From NCBI RefSeq assembly GCF_041260155.1, contig NC_091928.1:46726137-46790136 (forward strand): a DNA stretch of 64,000 nt, written 5' to 3'. This document shows positions 58,944 to 64,000 of the stretch, piece after piece (the first letter of the stretch is position 1; each line of letters opens with the position of its first letter). Both the position numbers and the translations under genes were made by a program. Under the pieces are notes generated by a model. It saw only the letters and a list, made by a program, of their open reading frames with translations. It had not been told where the DNA came from and ran no database searches. The stretch comes from Ptychodera flava. Lineage: Eukaryota; Hemichordata; Enteropneusta; Ptychoderidae.

Positions 58944-59083
58944 GGTGTACTTGTTATCTTCTTACTGTTACTGATATACAGATCTGGATAGCGCGTGACT
59001 AGGGTTGTTTGAAGCTCGGTGTCTATTTTGCCGGGACAAATTGCTGACACAGAGATATCATTTTCCAGAAATCTGGGCTCCTT
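58944..59083 (-). CDS. HPGD-B exon 6 (ICPG region)
   Basis: 140 nt. It encodes KEPRFLENDISVSAICPGKI then DTELQTTLVTRYPDL. The donor GTGAGT is kept. Compared with HPGD-A there are several amino-acid changes near the end (PDLYISNSKK against PELVVSTTKN) but no indel. Confidence 0.8.
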
Positions 59084-59839
59084 CTGTCAAAAAGCAAATA
59101 AATCATAGAGCCAGATTAATTTAGCTATTCCATCTATTGCTAGATTGTCTCGAATGGATTGTTAGATCCTTGCAGAAGGTGGTCACTGAGCATGGGGATA
59201 TACAAATATTTTTCACCTTCCGACATTGCAAGCTATATTATCTAACTTTTAGACACTCTCAAGTGTGAATATTTTTTTGAATAACTAGCTTGTAGTGAGT
59301 ATGATTTCTGCAGATTCTGCTTTTTTCAAATGTTCAAGGTCACTGCCCGCTACAATGTGCTAATGGTCAGTCCGTTATACTCGTTTGTGAGAAATCATAT
59401 CAGTGACGTATGACTGCAGTACAGGGCGTCGCCCTGTTCAGGTCAGCGTGCACTCAACGCATTACGCAGCACCACTGAACCGTTTAAATTTTTGCATGCA
59501 TCGATGATCGCGGCTACATTGGCAATGATTATGATCATATTGATAACAAAATGCAGTATGTAAGGGGAGAAAAGTTACAGCAAAAAAAGACAATGATTTA
59601 ATTAATTTTTTTATTATCATGTCATTATTTAAACCTTTTGTATAATAACATTTAATAAATGTAATAATATGAAAACAAGTCATTGAAAAAAGGAATAAAT
59701 AATAAAGCGATAATGACATAATAAATACAAATATTTTGGGTAATCTTACTCATAAAACGCAGGAAATCCATTGTTGCAATCTTGCTGTCTTTAAACAGCT
59801 ATCTTATGCATCATAGCGGTAAGCGCGGTAAGCAGTTAC

Positions 59840-59904
59840 CATGTTTCTTGCCAGAGTCAGGGTAATCAGAGCCGTAGCCCGCAGGGAGGGGAGTCGCCCG
59901 CCCA
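59840..59904 (-). CDS. HPGD-B exon 5, active-site exon without Tyr-x3-Lys
   Basis: 65 nt between the acceptor TTCAG and the donor ATG|GTAACT. The phases fit exons 4 and 6 (1 in, 0 out). It encodes GRLPSLRATALITLTLARNM. At this place HPGD has about 26 residues including Y-x3-K, whose Tyr and Lys do the chemistry. Here the segment is about five residues shorter and has neither residue in position: RAT-ALIT stands where YxATKHxxIT is usual. Exon status is supported by synonymous-only differences from HPGD-A over 13 codons. Either the protein is a non-catalytic SDR, or an additional exon was missed. Confidence 0.55.
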
Positions 59905-60973
59905 CTGAATTTTCTACATTCCCATTATGCAAATTGATGTAAATTACCCAAATTAAAGCTAAGCCTAAGTACTCCTTGGTAAGTTGTTCAGGCTATGGCC
60001 TTGGTAACTGCGTGTTGATGTAAGATAAATCGAAACCAGTAATTCTTTTAAATCTGATCAACCTGTCAGGCTATCTGGCTTTTTAAAGTTTGAGGTAGAG
60101 ATACTCGGTAAATTAGGAAGATGCAGTTCGATATACATTGTCACACCTCACGTATCATTCATTCACAGTGATTAGCTGAGACTAACTCAAGTGACACAGA
60201 GGAAACATGATATAACATAGCTAGAAATTTTGAATGGTATGATCCTGAATAATTAAACGTATGAAGAATAAATAAAGGGTGAGGAGATGGATGATTTTAT
60301 CTGTTGAGAAGATGGATAGTAGAAGAAAAGTTTACTATGGCGACTATTAATATCAAATTAATAATATATTGATCGCAAAAAGACTTACACAGACGGAGCG
60401 CACCAACGTTACAATTCCAGCTTTTGTAACGTTGTAAACTGGTTGCAAGAATATTGGTATCAGTGCTAGAAAGTAATAGAATGTTGGATTTTATTAGATT
60501 ACATGAATCGCGCCATATTTCCCCTCTCCTTGCCTCTCTCTCGCTCACTGCGTTTCTGCCAACTCGTCTGTCTGATCGTCCTTCTAACCTGTCTGTCATC
60601 AACGACGTACAATACGTTAGTTTTATTCCTGTGAGTTCTACGGAAATACCTCTTTCCTATATCGTGTTCACGTGCATCTTGCAGAAATGTATGCTTGTAT
60701 TATTATAGAAATGACTTTCGCCAAGAACCTTTTAGGACTGTCGTCAAAATCTCGTAGAAAGGCATGGAAAAAAACTTAAGTAAAAAACCTAAGGAAACTT
60801 AAGGAATAAATAATAACTAATGATAAGGAAAATTTAAATGAATAAAACTGTAAGCAAACTACACTATGACTCAAGAGTGATAGATGACCGAAAAAGATAA
60901 ACAAATACATAACAAATGAATAAACAAATAATGACATAAATAAACAAATATACAAATAAACAAATGTCTGTAC

Positions 60974-61070
60974 CAACGCATGATGATGTATGGACGACAG
61001 TCCCACCAGTTCCTCCATGTTTTACGCCCATATATTCCAAAGCAAGATAAGTACCCCTGATGACGGACGT
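60974..61070 (-). CDS. HPGD-B exon 4 (catalytic Ser strand)
   Basis: 97 nt. It encodes TSVIRGTYLALEYMGVKHGG then TGGTVVHTSSCV. Differs from HPGD-A by H to Y in GT(H/Y)L, where human HPGD also has Y. Donor G|GTACAG. Confidence 0.78.
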
Positions 61071-61485
61071 CTTTGTTTTCAAAATATACATGAAAATGGG
61101 AAAATAAAATGATTTAATGTTTGAATGTTGCAATGCTTGGAGGCGATCATATTTTGATTATACTTGTTCACACGGACCACTATTATATCATGTCACTATT
61201 TGAAATTTTTCCTTAAAAATATACTAAGTAGGTTTTTCATGTCTCTTTAACAAATTTCATTTTGGAAAGCGTCAACGGAACTAGTGTACGTTTGCAGACT
61301 CCAAAAATGTTATAATTCCCTGGATAGACTATGCCGACCAGTCTGGCGACGATGGCGGCTCCCTTGGTGTTTTGGCCGTGTGAATAATGACTCAGTATTT
61401 CAGGAGAGAATACCATAGCTATACTGGAGAAGACCCTATACATTCTAATTAAATGAACATACAACTTGAATGGTAATGCAACTAC

Positions 61486-61592
61486 CAAGTTTATGTCCAA
61501 AGTTTTCTCCCATTCGATCTCGTTAAGTATCCCAGCATTATTACACAGGACGTTGATGGCGCCGTATTTTCTCTTTGTTTCGTCGAACGCCG
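61486..61592 (-). CDS. HPGD-B exon 3 (NNAG motif)
   Basis: 107 nt. It encodes AAFDETKRKYGAINVLCNNA then GILNEIEWEKTLDINL. It differs from HPGD-A by one residue (E to D). Confidence 0.85.
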
Positions 61593-62678
61593 CTATAACG
61601 ATAAGAAATGATTATGTGGTATAAAGGTAAGCAATTAAATTAATATGCCGGCACATGACTAAATCTTAACAGAGAAGTGCCCAGTATCAAATTTAATACT
61701 GTCCACACGTGATATCGTTAGGGACAACGTCAAAAGATCGATGTCTGATAAAAATGTTAATTCTTTAGATTTAGCGAGGGGGTAACCTCAAACGTTTTCT
61801 ATCCGACAAAACAATATAACAAAATCCTACTTTTGATTCATTAAGAATTCTATAAAATTGCATGGTAATTACGCATTTTCGCTCCTGTTATTGCAAAGTT
61901 TATTGAGCCCCTTTGATACCTTGATATTGGTGTTATATTTACTGTAACAGACCAAGAATGTTATGAATGAAATACAGCTGTTTTCATTGGAATGATGTTG
62001 TCTTTTCCAATATCACACGTCCTGAAGATGTATCACAGTAAGGAAAAAATGGTAACCTCTGATCAACATTCAACAATTAAGTTTCATGGCGGGGTGTGCA
62101 AAACCTTAAAGAATTAAACTTTTTATCAGACATTGAACTTTTGATGTCACCTCTTAGTACGCTGTATATACCTGTATACGAGATTATATACGTATGATAG
62201 CGCATACCTAAATAAGGTTTTCTTTCCCCCTTGCAACTGCTGGTTGCGCACTGCACTGCTGATCCACGCATGGCATATTTTGTACAATGAATATGTTATG
62301 CATTAACTCAAATGCTATGTTTCTTCATTGATGAATACATTGTATTTCATTTATAAGATGATGAAAAATGCTGATAATTTTATCGCGATGTTTACAAACC
62401 TTGTGAAGGAGAGGGATGAAATAATTCATATAATCTTATTTCTAGTTAAATGCCCCCTTTTTCAGAAAAGTGGCGTTCGTTATTTGGGCTTTCTCTTGAT
62501 ACATTCACAATTATGTAGTTCTATTTTGCAATTTCATCATTTATTTTTGAAACATATGTATTTTTTCATATTTTCTCCAATGAAACATCTTAGAAACAGA
62601 AAATCGTAAGTATAAAAAATATTTTCTCCATTGCGTTAGGTGGAAAGCAACGTCTTGATTAAATCTGAACTTGCCCAC

Positions 62679-62805
62679 CTCTAAATTCCGTTTCAGACGT
62701 GACGTCACAGTGAATGTAGGATACTCTGTCTGTACCATGGCTTTGGGTTAGCTCCTTAACGACGTCATTAGCACGTTCATCATTGATATCTATGATGGAC
62801 ACGCT
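62679..62805 (-). CDS. HPGD-B exon 2
   Basis: 127 nt, acceptor TGCAG|AG. It encodes SVSIIDINDERANDVVKELT and ends HCDVTSETEFR. The acidic IDIND (NAD preference) and CDVT are kept. Exon 1 (TGxxxGIG) is not in the window and should lie to the right of 64000. Confidence 0.85.
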
Positions 62806-62837
62806 CTGCATTGTAAATTAAACAATATCAGGATGTA

Positions 62838-62841
<4 letters not shown>

Positions 62842-62905
<64 letters not shown>
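62842..62905. repeat. (GA)n microsatellite in HPGD-B intron 1
   Basis: At the same position as 43054-43110 in HPGD-A. Confidence 0.95.
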
Positions 62906-63169
62906 CAAAGGCAGAGTTAAGGAGTCATGTAGCGGTCTCTTGAGTTACTCATAACGTGTCTATATGTTATTGTTTAAAAAAGTGTTTACTCAACCTAGGG
63001 GTCCTTACTACTGTCTTTTTATCACGTACAATAATTCATTATGTGGTACATGCCATAATTGGACGTTAGGGGGCCTTCAGTAATTATGAGGGGATGGGCC
63101 AGAGTATTTGGTCGGGACGGTCACATTTTGAAAACTTAGCCTGGCAGAAGGTCACAGTCTAAATTGCCA

Positions 63170-63810
63170 AGTTTATGATAGATGCAAATGAATGATTTGT
63201 GTGAGAAACATCAAAACAAAACTCCCATGTATCAGCATTTTCGGTGAAATTCCAAAATAAAATGTATTATACACACTATGCATTGTAGCCTAATTATCCC
63301 AATCAAAAGTACATTTATGCCAATTATCGATCGTCTAAAAATGCACAGATATTGCCATTTTCATATTGTAAAAAGTGTTCAAAATTTTCTCATAGAATGT
63401 CATGTATAGGGGCTGAACATTTTCAGAGAAATGCCAAAATGAAGTTTCTTGTACATACATACATTTGTAATCCCTATTCTGTCATCCTATGTCTATAAAT
63501 GCACAGATACTGTCAGTTTAACATCGACGCAAAACATCATTCATAGTTTCTCATAGACTCCCATAGTTTATCCACATTTTTTGGTAAAATTCCAAAATCA
63601 AATTTCTTGTACACATACACACTTGTAATCGCCCTACTCTAATCAAGTTCATTTATTTCCATTATCCAATGTCTATAAATGCACAGATATAGTCAGTTTT
63701 GTATTCGAAAAAAATGTTGAGAGTTTAGTCATGTACTGTCATGTATAGTGAATCCACATTTTTTGTGAAATTCCGAAGTCTAGTCCTGTAGCTTATTAAC
63801 ACATCCCATA
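63170..63810. repeat. Satellite-like repeats, uninterrupted copy
   Basis: Several 160-190-bp units in tandem ('taaatgcacagata' at about 63338, 63494 and 63675). Counterpart of 43330-43528 plus 48524-49110, without the fold-back, hairpin and 0.72-kb inserts. Confidence 0.78.
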
Positions 63811-63825
63811 TTTGTGGAGTCAGCA

Positions 63826-63876
63826 TTTTTGCTCACATGTTCACACACGTGAGCATATGGTTTACCGCTGTCTGTA

Positions 63877-63908
<32 letters not shown>

Positions 63909-64000
63909 TATGTATGTCTGTCTGTATACCCGATATCTCAAGAACTGCTGAAGGGATGTCAACCAAATTTGGTGCACAGCTTCAGGATCTAAATGGCAAG
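63826..64000. mobile_element. Repeat element starting at 'gctcacatgttcacacacgt', cut by the window end
   Basis: HPGD-A and HPGD-B blocks stop matching at 63826. A GCTCAC...GTGAGC inverted pair, a (GT)n tract (about 63876-63905) and 'ctcaagaactgctgaaggga' followed by 'ccaaatttggt' follow. It looks like a dispersed repeat inserted only in this block. Confidence 0.5.

Noticed and set aside
60776..61133. Long hydrophobic extension (FVYLYICLF...) after HPGD exon 4
   Set aside because: Read-through into an A/T-rich intron past the donor at 60973; the same artefact is at 40227-40502.

Overview
The window is eukaryotic DNA from an animal nucleus. It is AT-rich, its genes are split by GT-AG introns, and it is full of LINEs, MITEs, microsatellites and fold-back elements. 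No tRNA, rRNA, operon or CRISPR array was seen. The gene content is a TNF-receptor-like protein and a 15-hydroxyprostaglandin-dehydrogenase-like SDR. Together with Tx1-type, CR1/Jockey-type and Penelope-type retroelements, this suggests a marine invertebrate, perhaps a hemichordate or lancelet. The species call is inference; the coding calls rest on motifs and splice phase.

Layout. A convergent gene pair has been repeatedly duplicated: a plus-strand TNFR-like receptor gene followed by a minus-strand HPGD-like SDR gene. TNFR-A has exons at 2017-2602 and 6815-7023. TNFR-B has exons at 13996-14593 and 19503-19732. A third TNFR block keeps only 3' flanking sequence (about 56.7-58.0 kb). Sequence at about 0.2-0.8 kb resembles the TNFR first intron, so a further unit probably lies to the left. 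HPGD-A runs leftward from 52742 to 37048 in seven exons. HPGD-B has six exons between 62805 and 58285; its first exon should lie just beyond the right edge. Exon borders were set by matching GT-AG sites, splice phase and the two paralogous copies.

The paralogous blocks differ mainly by mobile-element insertions, and each block shows the unfilled sites of the other. Between TNFR-B and HPGD-A sit two head-to-tail, nearly identical Tx1/L1-type LINEs (23.06-29.32 and 29.34-37.01 kb) in a (TTC)n tract. They follow an older 3' remnant of the same family and end 36 bp from the HPGD-A stop codon. The second LINE carries a 1.4-kb insert with a Penelope-type RT fragment. HPGD-A intron 1 holds a 5-kb fold-back element (43535-48517). 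Its long inverted arms carry arrays of the 14-bp palindrome CTCGTAATTACGAG at a 23-bp period. The same intron holds the 5' part of another LINE.

Functional reading. Both TNFR copies look intact: signal peptide, one cysteine-rich domain, one membrane helix, and a cytoplasmic tail on a separate exon. HPGD-B is open in every visible exon, but its active-site exon lacks the Tyr-x3-Lys pair. HPGD-A has in addition a frameshift, a nonsense codon and a lost splice donor in that same exon, so it is probably a pseudogene.
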